64,000 nucleotides of DNA from Arthrobacter sp. StoSoilB22 (GCF_019977315.1 NZ_AP024652.1:3720001-3784000); one strand, 5' to 3'. Positions 15,996 to 24,644 are shown, counted from the stretch's first letter. Notes: generated by a model from the sequence alone, not told the origin. Program-made: numbers and translations.

Positions 15996-17617
15996 GCACC
16001 CCCATCCTCACCGCACCCGAGCAACTCAACGCAAGCTACGACGTCGTCATCATGGGCAGTGGCGCCGCCGGGCTGGTGGCTGCCGTCCGCTCGGCCGACG
16101 CCGGCCTCAGCGTCCTGGTTGTGGAAAAGGCTGACCTGCTGGGAGGCACCACGGCGGCTGGGGGTGGCGTGATGTGGGCGCCCAACAACCATCTCGCCAA
16201 GGCTGCGGGATACCAGGACAGCCATGCCGACGGCGTCGCGTACCTTTCCGAGGCGGCCGGGCACGTGATGACGGCCGAGGAGATCGAATGGTACGTGTCC
16301 ACTGCGCCGCGGGCCGTGGAATTCCTCAACCGGAACACGAAGGTTTCCATGGTTCCGATCGCCCGTCCGGATTACCACATGGAGTGGAAGGGATCCGCAG
16401 ATGGGGGCCGGGGCCTGGATAACAACGCGTTCGATCCCCAGGATTATCCAGGCCTTTCGGAACTGATCCGGCCGTCCTCCTATTTCCCGCTGCTCACTAT
16501 GACCGAGCGCGATGAACTCAATGGCCGTGCGGCCGATCCGGCGCTCCTGTCGCGCCGGGCCTCCTCAGGGATCCGGACCATGGGCGGTGCACTGGTGGGC
16601 AGCCTTGTGGCGAGCGCTTTGGATCGTGGTGTTCACATCGTTGCCTCCAGTCCTGTGGAGGACTTGTCGCCGTCCGGCACCGGATGGAACGTGCGTCTCG
16701 GCGGCGGCGCCGGAGCGCACGTGGCCGCGACCGCCGTCGTACTCGCCTCCGGAGGGTTCGAATGGAACCCACGGCTCCGCAGCGCCTTCCTGCCGTATCC
16801 GGTGACGCCCATCAGCGCACCGTCCAACGAGGGCGACGGGTTGGAACTGGGATTTAAAGCCGGAGCGGCTGTGGAGGACATGTCCGCTGTGTGGGGCGTT
16901 CCTGTCATATCTACGGCGGCGCATCAGTACGCTGGGCAGCGTTCCGGCCGAATGGGGAACGTCGAGATGACACTCCCGGGGTCCATCACCGTGAACAGCG
17001 ACGGCAAGCGTTTCGTTAACGAAGCCCTCAACTATCACGATGCCAGCCGGGTTTTCGCGTCCATCAACCCGCATACGGGCAGGCAACAGAACAACCCCGC
17101 ATGGCTGGTGTTCGACTCCACCTACTTAGCCAAGTACCCCGTGGCGGGTTCCACTCCGGGTTTGGCAGCCGAGTGGATGGTGTCCGCACCGAGCCTTGAG
17201 TTGTTGGCACTGGATCTGGGCATCAACCCGGCCGGGCTGGACGCAACGGTTGCCCGGTTCAATGCAGACGCTGCCTTGGGCGTGGACACGGAGTTCGGAC
17301 GCGGCGCCACCCCACAGGACCGTTTCCTGGGCGACGCCGGCAACACTCCCAACCCCTGCCTTGCGCCTCTACTTGCGGCACCGTTCTACGCCGTTCCTAT
17401 CCACGCCGGGGTACTGGGCACTTCCGGCGGGCTTGCCACGGACGCCAACGGGAGGGTGCTTGACCATCGGCAATCGCCCATTCCGGGGCTCTACGCGGCA
17501 GGCAACGTATCAGCCGGTGTGTTCCGAAACAATTACCCCGGCGGGGGCGCCACACTGGGCTCGGCGATCACGCGTGCCTTCGCTGTTGGAGAGGACCTGG
17601 CTGCCCGGCTCACGTAG
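15992..17617 (+). CDS. FAD-dependent 3-ketosteroid-delta1-dehydrogenase-like protein
   Basis: A 541-residue FAD_binding_2 flavoprotein. The FAD motif is DVVIMGSGAAGLVAAVRSA followed by VVEKADLLGGTTAAGGG; the C-terminal NNYPGGGATLGSAITRAF carries the Tyr-x3-Gly arrangement conserved in KstD-type dehydrogenases. It is a distant paralogue of the flavoprotein ending the left operon (4908-6668). The enzyme probably introduces a double bond next to a ring ketone. ATGA overlap with the alcohol dehydrogenase suggests alcohol-to-ketone then ring-desaturation chemistry in sequence; this is inference. Not assigned to steroids, because no kst/hsa genes are near. Confidence 0.85.
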   Translation: MSTPILTAPEQLNASYDVVIMGSGAAGLVAAVRSADAGLSVLVVEKADLLGGTTAAGGGVMWAPNNHLAKAAGYQDSHADGVAYLSEAAGHVMTAEEIEWYVSTAPRAVEFLNRNTKVSMVPIARPDYHMEWKGSADGGRGLDNNAFDPQDYPGLSELIRPSSYFPLLTMTERDELNGRAADPALLSRRASSGIRTMGGALVGSLVASALDRGVHIVASSPVEDLSPSGTGWNVRLGGGAGAHVAATAVVLASGGFEWNPRLRSAFLPYPVTPISAPSNEGDGLELGFKAGAAVEDMSAVWGVPVISTAAHQYAGQRSGRMGNVEMTLPGSITVNSDGKRFVNEALNYHDASRVFASINPHTGRQQNNPAWLVFDSTYLAKYPVAGSTPGLAAEWMVSAPSLELLALDLGINPAGLDATVARFNADAALGVDTEFGRGATPQDRFLGDAGNTPNPCLAPLLAAPFYAVPIHAGVLGTSGGLATDANGRVLDHRQSPIPGLYAAGNVSAGVFRNNYPGGGATLGSAITRAFAVGEDLAARLT

Positions 17618-17652
17618 CCGCACCTTAGGGGACAACAACGTTTTGGGGGACG

Positions 17653-17685
17653 AACGCTCGACGGCGACTACCGCCGTCGAGCGTT
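17653..17685 (+). terminator. Terminator of the right catabolic operon
   Basis: Perfect 14-bp inverted repeat AACGCTCGACGGCG / CGCCGTCGAGCGTT with a 5-nt loop, 36 nt after the stop codon of the flavoprotein. Confidence 0.85.
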
Positions 17686-17688
17686 GGG

Positions 17689-17901
17689 CGTTGCGAGGCC
17701 CACTCTGCGCCCTATTTCGTGCGCAAGGGGCGTAAAGCAGGCCCCACAACAAACACCCCCCACGTTGCCAGGCCCACTCTGCGCCCAATTTCGTGCGCGA
17801 AGGGCGCAAAGCAGGCCCCACAACAAACACCCCCACGTTGCCGGGCCCACTCTGCGCCCAACTTCGTGCGCAAGGGGCGCAAAGCGGGCCCCACAACGCA
17901 C
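17689..17901. repeat. Three tandem 73-74 bp palindromic repeats
   Basis: Copies begin at 17689, 17763 and 17836. Each unit reads CGTTGCxxGGCCCACTCTGC at the left, has a GTGCGC centre, and ends in AAAGC(A/G)GGCCCCACAAC, so each folds into a ~16-bp imperfect hairpin. The copies differ at only a few positions. The array fills the gap between a + strand and a - strand gene, where it could act as a double terminator. One diverged single copy is at 4841-4901. It is not a CRISPR: no unique spacers. Confidence 0.85.
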
Positions 17902-17904
17902 GGG

Positions 17905-18636
17905 CTAGCGGGCGTAGCGCTCCGCGAAGTTCCTGAGCACCCGCATCGGCTCCGTCACGGATGATTGGCGCGCCGACTGGATGAGCTCGTCGGCCGTGTG
18001 AGGCGGGAAGTAGCCAGCGTTCTTGTAGATGTCGATGCGCGTGATCAGCCCGTCGGCGTCGAGTTCGGGGTGGAACTGCGTGGCGTAAAGGTTGTTCTTG
18101 ATCCGGAACATGTGCACCGGGCAGGCAGCTGAACTAGCTAACAGCACGGCGTGTGCAGGGAGTTTGCTGCACGCTTCCTTGTGCCCAACGAACGCCTCAA
18201 AAGAGCGGGAGACTCCGTGAAGTATGGGATCGCGTTCTCCCTCCGCCGTTAAAGTGATCTCCGTGGCTCCAACGGGCTCCCCGAACCGACGATCAATCAC
18301 AGCGCCCTGGTGCACGCCCAAGGTACCGACGCCGTAGCAGGCGCCCAGGAAAGGGAAGTCATCGGCCACGATTCGGTCCAATAATGATGAGAGTTCGGCC
18401 TCAACCCGGATCTGGTCTGCGCTCTTCTCCTCCACAGGATCGCTGGAGGTGTACGGGCTGCCGCCGACGATCACACCGGAATAGTCGGACAGTTCAAGGG
18501 CCGGCAAAGGCCCGGATTCCAGCCGAATCCGGACCAGTTCTTCCGGTTTCAGGCCACAGTACCGGAGGTAGGCCTGGTACTCGTCATCGGCTGCGGCGTC
18601 TTCGGCTCGGGTGGCCAGCAAGAGAAAGGGCTTCAC
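17905..18636 (-). CDS. Class I glutamine amidotransferase (GMP-synthase-like)
   Basis: A 243-residue stand-alone amidotransferase. The nucleophile elbow is FLGACYGVGTLG (Cys), and the catalytic His lies in ATQFHPELDADG. It starts VKPFLLLATRAEDAAADDEY. The GTG at 18636 is chosen because the conserved fold begins at once; the frame remains open to 18918, but that part runs across the divergent promoter. Stand-alone members of this family hydrolyse glutamine for a partner or cleave gamma-glutamyl compounds. Divergent to the MFS exporter at 18788. Confidence 0.8.
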   Translation of the reverse strand: MKPFLLLATRAEDAAADDEYQAYLRYCGLKPEELVRIRLESGPLPALELSDYSGVIVGGSPYTSSDPVEEKSADQIRVEAELSSLLDRIVADDFPFLGACYGVGTLGVHQGAVIDRRFGEPVGATEITLTAEGERDPILHGVSRSFEAFVGHKEACSKLPAHAVLLASSAACPVHMFRIKNNLYATQFHPELDADGLITRIDIYKNAGYFPPHTADELIQSARQSSVTEPMRVLRNFAERYAR

Positions 18637-18698
18637 AGGCCCAGTCTGCGCGAGGAATGACTGACGGACAAAGTGTGTTGCTAACCGGAGGGGGTTTC

Positions 18699-18742
18699 TG
18701 ACAGAGACTCCCTCGCATCGCCGTGGCTGCATAACGTTGTAG
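18699..18742 (+). promoter_or_regulatory. Promoter/operator shared with the aldo/keto reductase gene
   Basis: A 44-bp segment upstream of the MFS gene matches 34 of 44 bases with 53345-53388 upstream of the aldo/keto reductase. The conserved blocks are GACTCCCTC, GCCGTGGC and CATAACGT. The last is placed like a -10 region. Both copies lie between divergent genes. Confidence 0.5.
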
Positions 18743-18787
18743 GGACCCCTATGAACTAACCCTTTATTCATTCCAGAGGAGCAATCT

Positions 18788-20029
18788 TTGAAGCAGGACC
18801 CCGTGGTCGTCGGAACGCCATCAGCCGAGGCGTCGCGTGCTGCAACGCAGCAACCGAAGAAGATCCCGTGGGGCGGGCTGTTGGTCTTGGCGGCTGCAGG
18901 TTTCACCGCCGTGACCACCGAGCTCCTGCCCTCCGGCCTGCTTCCCCAAATCAGCCGTGATCTGGGAGTGGACGAATCGGCCGTGGGTTCTCTGACTGCG
19001 GTCTACGCTGCGATTATCGTTTTCACTGCCCTGCCGCTTTCCCGGTTCCTGGCTGGACGGGTCCCCCGCAAGACGCTGCTGATCGCCACCGTACTGGCGT
19101 TTGCCCTCAGTAACGTTCTCCTGGCCTTGAGCCCGACACTGGGTTGGGCGATCGGGGCGCGGCTCCTTGGCGGCATCGCGCATGGCATGTTGTGGTCCAG
19201 CATGGCCCCGTATGTGGCCCGCATCGTTCCCGCCCATTCAGTAGGCAAGGCCATGGCTGTGGTGTTCAGCGGCAACAGCATTGCACTGGCCGTGGGTGCT
19301 CCCATCGGGACGCTCATGGGTTCACTTATGACGTGGCGTGCCTCGTTCCTGGTGTTGGCCGGGGTGGGCGTCCTGCTGGCCGTATTGGCTTTCTGGCTCC
19401 TCCCCGGCGCCCACGACCAAGCCAGCCAGAAAACTCCCTCTCTCCGGGCGGCCATGAAGCTGCCTGGCGTGGTCGCAATCGCCATCGCATGGCCACTCTT
19501 GTTGCTGGCCCATTTCACGCTGTTCACCTACGTTGCGCCCTTCCTCCTCGCATCAGGACTGCCGGAGTCCGCCACCAGCCTCTCCCTCTCGGTGGTGGGC
19601 GTGGCAAGCCTCGTGGGTATCTGGATTGCCGGCATGACCGCTGACTCCCGCCCGCGCACTTCGGTGATTGCCGCCGTCGGGCTCTTGACGTTGGCATTTG
19701 CCCTGCTGCCGGCGCTGGGCGGCACCTGGGTGGGCGCGTTCGGACTGATGACGCTGTGGGGCATCGCCTTTGGCGCGGTGGGTATCTACAACCAGGCCGC
19801 GATTCTCCGTGCCGGTGGTGAGCATAAGGATGCTGCCAACGGCCTCACCGTGGTGACCATTCAGTTGGGTATCGCCGTTGGGGCTGTCTACGGCGCCTTC
19901 GCCCTCACCTCGGTGGGGGCACAGTTGGTGCCTCTGGCCGCGGCCCTGCCCACGGCGACTGCCTTGGTGATCATCATCGCCAGCCGTCGCGGAGGCTACC
20001 CCTCCGGGCCACGCGAGAAGCGCCGTTAA
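18788..20029 (+). CDS. MFS transporter (DHA1-like drug/metabolite exporter)
   Basis: A 413-residue, 12-helix carrier. After a polar N-terminus, helix 1 runs into TTELLPSGLLPQISRDLGVD, typical of the DHA1/SotB/YdhP type of arabinose and drug efflux proteins; loop 2-3 has RFLAGRVPRKTLLI. Start is TTG at 18788 with AGAGGAG 7 nt upstream, the best ribosome site of the region. It is divergent to the amidotransferase. Probably proton-driven export of a small organic compound; substrate unknown. Confidence 0.85.
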   Translation: MKQDPVVVGTPSAEASRAATQQPKKIPWGGLLVLAAAGFTAVTTELLPSGLLPQISRDLGVDESAVGSLTAVYAAIIVFTALPLSRFLAGRVPRKTLLIATVLAFALSNVLLALSPTLGWAIGARLLGGIAHGMLWSSMAPYVARIVPAHSVGKAMAVVFSGNSIALAVGAPIGTLMGSLMTWRASFLVLAGVGVLLAVLAFWLLPGAHDQASQKTPSLRAAMKLPGVVAIAIAWPLLLLAHFTLFTYVAPFLLASGLPESATSLSLSVVGVASLVGIWIAGMTADSRPRTSVIAAVGLLTLAFALLPALGGTWVGAFGLMTLWGIAFGAVGIYNQAAILRAGGEHKDAANGLTVVTIQLGIAVGAVYGAFALTSVGAQLVPLAAALPTATALVIIIASRRGGYPSGPREKRR

Positions 20030-20078
20030 CATTCCTGAAACATGGCAGTGACGTGATCTTCACGAACGCGGGATTTCT

Positions 20079-20100
20079 GTAACTTAGCTGCAACTTAGCT
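20079..20100 (+). promoter_or_regulatory. GlnR-like box upstream of the ammonium transporter
   Basis: GTAAC-N6-GCAAC-N6, with the direct repeat AACTTAGCT occurring twice. This agrees with the actinobacterial GlnR consensus gTnAC-N6-GaAAC, and is located ~70 bp before the amt start. Nitrogen-limitation activation is inferred. Confidence 0.55.
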
Positions 20101-20169
20101 CTTCTGAGTCGGAAACATAGCTCACCGAATATTGATCGGGGGGTTGGACTCAATGAGAAGGGAACGCAG

Positions 20170-21495
20170 GTGGAGATCTCTGCGCAACACGTCTGGATGA
20201 TGTTGTCGGCGGCAATGGTGCTGTTCATGACGCCCGGCCTCGGCCTGTTCTACGGCGGCATGACCCGTGCCAAGGCAGCGCTCAACATGATCATGATGAG
20301 CTTCATCTCGGCGGGAATTGTTGGCGTGGTGTGGGTCCTGTGGGGCTACTCCATGACCACGGGCGACGGCTTCCTTGGCCTGTTCGGCAACCCTTTCGCG
20401 CACTTCGGCTTGCAGGACCTGATCGGGTCGCCTGACCTGATCAAGGCCGGCTTTGCAGCCACCTTCGCCATCATCACCGTGGCCCTGATCAGCGGAGCAA
20501 TTGCCGACCGTGCCAAGTTCGGCGCCTGGGCGCTGTTCGTACCGATCTGGATCACCGTGGTCTACTGCCCACTGGCCTACATGATCTGGGGCGGCGGTAT
20601 CATGAGCGCCGGTGGTGCCGTGACGCAAATCTTCGGCCAGGTCATCGACTTCGCCGGTGGCGCAGTGGTTGAGGTCAGCTCCGGAACCGCCGCTTTCGTC
20701 CTCGCATTGATCGTGGGAAAGCGTCACGGATTCGCCAAAGACCCCAACCACCGCCCGCACAACGTGCCGTTCATCATGATCGGCGCGGCCATTCTCTGGT
20801 TCGGCTGGTTCGGATTCAACGGCGGCGCAGCAACCACCGCCGAGCAAGCCGGCCTCATCTGGATCAACACCCTGGTCACACCGGCAGCAGCAATGCTCAG
20901 CTGGCTCATTGTAGAAAAAGTCCGTCACGGTCACCCGACATCGCTGGGTGCGGCGTCCGGGGTCGTGGCCGGCCTGGTGGCCATCACGCCTTCCTGCGCC
21001 AACATCAGTCCGCTTGCCGCACTGGGACTTGGCCTGGTTGCCGGCGCCGCCTGCGCCGTGTTCGTGGACCTGAAGTACAAGTTCGGGTTCGACGACTCCC
21101 TGGACGTGGTGGGCGTGCACTTCGGTGCGGGCGTCATCGGCACGCTCTCCCTGGGCTTCATCGCGTTCCCCACCGAGGGCACGGCCGGCGGCCTCTTCTA
21201 CGGCGGCGGCCCGCAGCAGCTGATTGCCCAAACAGTTGCCGTACTGATCACCATCGTCCTGTCCGGTTTGGGCACACTGGTGATCGGCCGGATCATCCAC
21301 AAGACCATCGGATTCCGGGTTCCCCTGGAGCACGAAGTCACCGGCGTGGACCTCACCCAGCACGCAGAGTCCGCGTACGAGTTTGGCCTCACCGCCCACG
21401 GCCACTTCCGCCAGCAGCAAGCTCACCTCTCAGCCCTGATCGCCCGGAAACCGGCTCCAGCTGCCCCGGAGGCCAAGGAAGACAGCTTCGCCTAA
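20170..21495 (+). CDS. amt: Ammonium transporter
   Basis: A 441-residue Amt/MEP/Rh channel with eleven predicted helices. Recognisable segments are MTPGLGLFYGGMTRAKAALN near the N-terminus, MIWGGGIMSAGGAV, the conserved AxILWFGWFGFNGG stretch and the D-V-V-G-V-H-F-G-A-G block around position 315 containing a pore His. It conducts ammonia/ammonium at low supply. No glnK/glnD follows, unlike in many actinobacteria, so this is probably an orphan amt. GTG at 20170 is preceded by AAGGGAACG. A GlnR-like box lies upstream and a terminator downstream. Confidence 0.95.
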   Translation: MEISAQHVWMMLSAAMVLFMTPGLGLFYGGMTRAKAALNMIMMSFISAGIVGVVWVLWGYSMTTGDGFLGLFGNPFAHFGLQDLIGSPDLIKAGFAATFAIITVALISGAIADRAKFGAWALFVPIWITVVYCPLAYMIWGGGIMSAGGAVTQIFGQVIDFAGGAVVEVSSGTAAFVLALIVGKRHGFAKDPNHRPHNVPFIMIGAAILWFGWFGFNGGAATTAEQAGLIWINTLVTPAAAMLSWLIVEKVRHGHPTSLGAASGVVAGLVAITPSCANISPLAALGLGLVAGAACAVFVDLKYKFGFDDSLDVVGVHFGAGVIGTLSLGFIAFPTEGTAGGLFYGGGPQQLIAQTVAVLITIVLSGLGTLVIGRIIHKTIGFRVPLEHEVTGVDLTQHAESAYEFGLTAHGHFRQQQAHLSALIARKPAPAAPEAKEDSFA

Positions 21496-21515
21496 AGTCC
21501 TCTCACACAGAACAG

Positions 21516-21551
21516 CAGCCGACGGCGGAACTCAGGTTTCGCCGTCGGCTG
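21516..21551 (+). terminator. Bidirectional terminator between amt and the DUF1992 gene
   Basis: Perfect 12-bp stem CAGCCGACGGCG / CGCCGTCGGCTG between convergent genes, again with the GACGGCG core. Confidence 0.75.
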
Positions 21552-21565
21552 CCGTTGTGTGCCCC

Positions 21566-22174
21566 TCACCCGGGGCCGTTCCAGAGTCGCTGCCACCACG
21601 TTCGTTTGCCGGGCGGGTCAGGCTCCGGCTCGGGTGGGGCTGCTGCGGCCCTGCGCTCCCGCCACCTTACAATTTCAGCCTCCACGTCGCGGAGCTTAGT
21701 GATCACTGGCGGGCCGCCTTGTAATTGCCGCCGCGCCTCCACCACGCGTTTGTTGAAGTCCTCCAGCAGATCCCGGACTTGTTTCTCGGTGTATTGCAGG
21801 TCCACCTTGGCGTCGAGTTCCGAGTCCTCAATCCGCAGTAAGATGGCGGGCGGCCCGATGCCGCTGAGCCGTTCACGCTGGATGAGCCCCTTGACCCACC
21901 AGTCGGGGTCGTAGTGCTCCCCCAAACCGGGGATTGGTTTGCCGGCGTACTTCAGGTTGTCGAACTTGCCCTGGTTCATGGCATCGCGGATGAGGTATTC
22001 AACCCGTGCAGCGTCATCCACCTTGCGGCGTTTCTCGCGTTCTTCGGCATCCGCGGCCTCAAGCTCTGCGTCTTCTTCGGCATTCCCGCCCCAAGACCGT
22101 ACTGCCCGCAGTTCCGCGCCCCGCTCGAGCTTCCGTCTGAAGGCGTTGTTCTCGGCATTCACGTTCCCCGCCAC
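21566..22174 (-). CDS. DUF1992 (DnaJ-homologue subfamily C member 28-like) protein
   Basis: A ~200-residue soluble protein. The DUF1992 core is visible: VEYLIRDAMNQGKFDNLKYA, GKPIPGL and DPDWWVKGLIQRERLSGIGP. A helical, Arg/Glu-rich second half ends in a Pro-rich tail. The family is conserved in bacteria and eukaryotes without a known biochemical role. GTG at 22174 overlaps the GAGGAGG ribosome site, so the true start may be the in-frame GTG at 22162. Monocistronic. Confidence 0.85.
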   Translation of the reverse strand: MAGNVNAENNAFRRKLERGAELRAVRSWGGNAEEDAELEAADAEEREKRRKVDDAARVEYLIRDAMNQGKFDNLKYAGKPIPGLGEHYDPDWWVKGLIQRERLSGIGPPAILLRIEDSELDAKVDLQYTEKQVRDLLEDFNKRVVEARRQLQGGPPVITKLRDVEAEIVRWRERRAAAAPPEPEPDPPGKRTWWQRLWNGPG

Positions 22175-22277
22175 CTCCTCACACGGCAGCCCTCGCCTGC
22201 CGGAAATCGTGGTCTCTGAGTCCAGTATTGCGCACGCTGTGGGTGGCCCGGGCCTCCACCACCCACATTAAAACTGA

Positions 22278-22319
22278 AACAGCCCCGACACGCCGCCGAA
22301 GCGGAGTGTCGGGGCTGTT
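22278..22319 (-). terminator. Terminator of the SulP-carbonic anhydrase gene
   Basis: Perfect 14-bp stem AACAGCCCCGACAC / GTGTCGGGGCTGTT followed on the - strand by TTTCAGTTTT, a true U-rich tail. Confidence 0.85.
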
Positions 22320-22364
22320 GTCCTCCCAAAGTGGGTGGATGGGGCCAGTCTGGGGCACGTGGAG

Positions 22365-24644
22365 CTACGCGCGAACCGCCATGCTCGGGTCCAGTTGCTC
22401 GATGCCCTCCGGCGTCACCAGGACAACCCGGGCCGAGCAAATGTCGTAGAACAAGCCAGTGGCCTCAAGTTGACCGGACGCCAAGGCAGGCCCGGTGACC
22501 GGGTGTTCTTCCAGCTTCCGGAGTTGGAGGGCCACGTTCACCATGCTCAATTGGTCCAGCCGGCTGTAACCCTCAGCCGCTGCAGCAATCGCTACAGGGT
22601 GGCCGGTCATCAGGGCAGAGTAGCTCGGCCGGGCGTGCTCCAGCCACGTATCAAAGCCTTTGCCCATGGCCGGCGCAGCTCCCTCAGCATCGGCAATGAC
22701 AGCTTTCATCGCACCGCAGTTGGAGTGCCCACAGACCACCATCGAGTCCACGGACAAGCCCTTTACGGCGAAGGACAGGGCAGAGTCGATCGAAGCATCG
22801 CTGCCGTCATTGCACACCACGTTGCCAATGTTCCGGAGTGTGAGGAGGTCGCCGGGCCCGCTGCTGGTGATCAGGTTGGGATTGACTCTGGAGTCCACAC
22901 AGGCAACAAAGAGCGTGTCCGGATTCTGCCCTTCGGTGAGGTCCTGAACCAGGGGCCGGACCTTGTCTGCGTGCCGCCGGTGATACTTATCGATGCCCAA
23001 GAGGATTGACCGCAGCGGCAGCCGCCCGCCGTCGTCGTGAGCTGGGGTGACACCGGCAGGCAACCAGGACGTACGGGGCGGCAGCGGGAATTCGCGCGGG
23101 TCTTGGCGCTGCGGGGTGTTGTCCGCGGCGTCGCTGAATGCAGTGGTTCCGTGCTCTTCGAGGATCACGGAGGCGCCGGTGTTGCGCTGCTGCTTCTGCC
23201 AAGCGACCAGTGCTTCGCGGAAGGCGTGGTCAAGGTAGTCGGCGTTGAGTTCCACCACCACATCCTGGCCTTCGGGCACGGAATGGAGGACGCGGTTGAG
23301 CCGGGGCAGCGCGAAGAAGCTGCAGGAGCCGGCGATGGTCACGCGCCACGGCAGTGCTTCTGCAGAGGGAGCGTGCGCATGGATCTGTGCCCGGAGCACG
23401 CGCCACAGTACGCAGAGGGCGGCCAGTGCGAGGCCGATGATGACGCCTTCAAGGAGGTTGAGGGCCACCACGCAGACCAGGGTGACGCTGTAGACGAGGA
23501 GGTCTCCCGTGCGGAGACTGGTGCGGATGTCCGCGACTTTGATGAGCTTGGCGCCGATCACCAGCAAGAGCCCGGCGAGCACGGACAACGGAATCAGTTG
23601 GATGAGTCCGGCGAAGAGGGCCGAAAACACCAGAACCCACACGCCGTGCAGGATTGCGGAGGTACGGCTCTTCGCTCCGGCTTCTACGTTGGTGGCACTA
23701 CGGACAATCACACCGGTGACGGGCAGCCCGCCGAGCATGCCGGAAACGACGTTCGCGGAGCCTTGGCCCACGAGTTCCCGGTTGAGGTTGGTGCGCGAGC
23801 CGCCCATTTTGTCTACGGCGACGGCTGACAGGAGCGACTCAATGCTGGCGATCAGTGCCACCGTGATGACGGCCATGGCCGCGGCTCGCCAGTTTCCGTC
23901 GGGCAGGCTTGGGAGGGCGATGGCGTCGAAGATGGAGCCGCTGAAGCTGATGCGCTCCACGCTTGGCGCAACCGCAACTGACAGCGCCGTCACGGCGACG
24001 ACGGCGGCAAGCGGCCCGGGGATCTTCCGGACTGCGGCGGGGAGGAACTTCCACGTCAGCAGAATCGCGACGACGGCCACGCCCAGCAACGCCGAGTGCA
24101 GCTCGACGTTGGTGATGGCTGCGGGGAGCGCTGTGAGGTTTTCGATGGCAGATCCAGCGGCCTGACCGCCAAGAAGTACGTGTAGTTGCTGCAGGATGAT
24201 GGTGATGCCGATGCCCGCGAGCATCGCCTTGACTACCACCGGCGAGACTGCCAGCGCAGCACGCCCGATGCGGCTGACACCCATGAGGAGCTGCACGACG
24301 CCGGCAGCAGCGGTGATTGCGCATGTCACCTGCCAGCCGAACTCGTCTACCAGACCGGCAACGACGACGGTCAGACCGGCGGCTGGGCCGCTCACCTGCA
24401 GTGGGGAGCCGCCCAGGCTGCCTGCAACAATGCCGCCGACGGCTGCGGCAATGAGGCCCGCCATGATCGGAGCACCTGAGGCGGCGGCGATGCCGAGGGA
24501 AAGCGGGAGTGCTACGAGGAAGACGACGAGCGATGCGGGTAGGTCTGCTCCCAGGTTGCTCAGGAGGCTGGTCTTACGGGCCTTGGGGCCTGGCGGGCTG
24601 TGTGAGTCGGCGGGAACGGTGGCGGATTCGTTGGACTGCGGCAT
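22365..24644 (-). CDS. SulP-family anion transporter fused to beta-carbonic anhydrase
   Basis: A 759-residue fusion. Residues ~25-410 are a SulP/SLC26 membrane domain (VFLVALPLSLGIAAASGAPI, GSLGGSPLQVSGPAAGLTVV), followed by a degenerate STAS-like domain (~440-510, GQDVVVELNADYLDHAFREA). Residues ~545-755 form a beta-carbonic anhydrase with zinc ligands in FVACVDSRVNP and GHSNCGAMKA, so the enzyme should be active. Fusion of the two implies bicarbonate (or CO2-derived anion) uptake coupled to hydration at the membrane. Start ATG 24644. An inverted repeat TTGTCA-N7-TGACAA upstream may be regulatory. Confidence 0.93.
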   Translation of the reverse strand: MPQSNESATVPADSHSPPGPKARKTSLLSNLGADLPASLVVFLVALPLSLGIAAASGAPIMAGLIAAAVGGIVAGSLGGSPLQVSGPAAGLTVVVAGLVDEFGWQVTCAITAAAGVVQLLMGVSRIGRAALAVSPVVVKAMLAGIGITIILQQLHVLLGGQAAGSAIENLTALPAAITNVELHSALLGVAVVAILLTWKFLPAAVRKIPGPLAAVVAVTALSVAVAPSVERISFSGSIFDAIALPSLPDGNWRAAAMAVITVALIASIESLLSAVAVDKMGGSRTNLNRELVGQGSANVVSGMLGGLPVTGVIVRSATNVEAGAKSRTSAILHGVWVLVFSALFAGLIQLIPLSVLAGLLLVIGAKLIKVADIRTSLRTGDLLVYSVTLVCVVALNLLEGVIIGLALAALCVLWRVLRAQIHAHAPSAEALPWRVTIAGSCSFFALPRLNRVLHSVPEGQDVVVELNADYLDHAFREALVAWQKQQRNTGASVILEEHGTTAFSDAADNTPQRQDPREFPLPPRTSWLPAGVTPAHDDGGRLPLRSILLGIDKYHRRHADKVRPLVQDLTEGQNPDTLFVACVDSRVNPNLITSSGPGDLLTLRNIGNVVCNDGSDASIDSALSFAVKGLSVDSMVVCGHSNCGAMKAVIADAEGAAPAMGKGFDTWLEHARPSYSALMTGHPVAIAAAAEGYSRLDQLSMVNVALQLRKLEEHPVTGPALASGQLEATGLFYDICSARVVLVTPEGIEQLDPSMAVRA

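Noticed and set aside
15992..17617. Assignment as a true steroid kstD
   Set aside because: Motifs fit the family, but no steroid-degradation genes lie nearby and the neighbours suggest polyol chemistry.
17689..17901. Possible CRISPR array
   Set aside because: Three contiguous 73-74 bp palindromic units without unique spacers and no cas genes.
20122..21426. 434-residue open frame antisense to amt
   Set aside because: Asp/His/Gly-rich low-complexity translation typical of the mirror of a GC-rich gene; the sense frame is a clear ammonium transporter.
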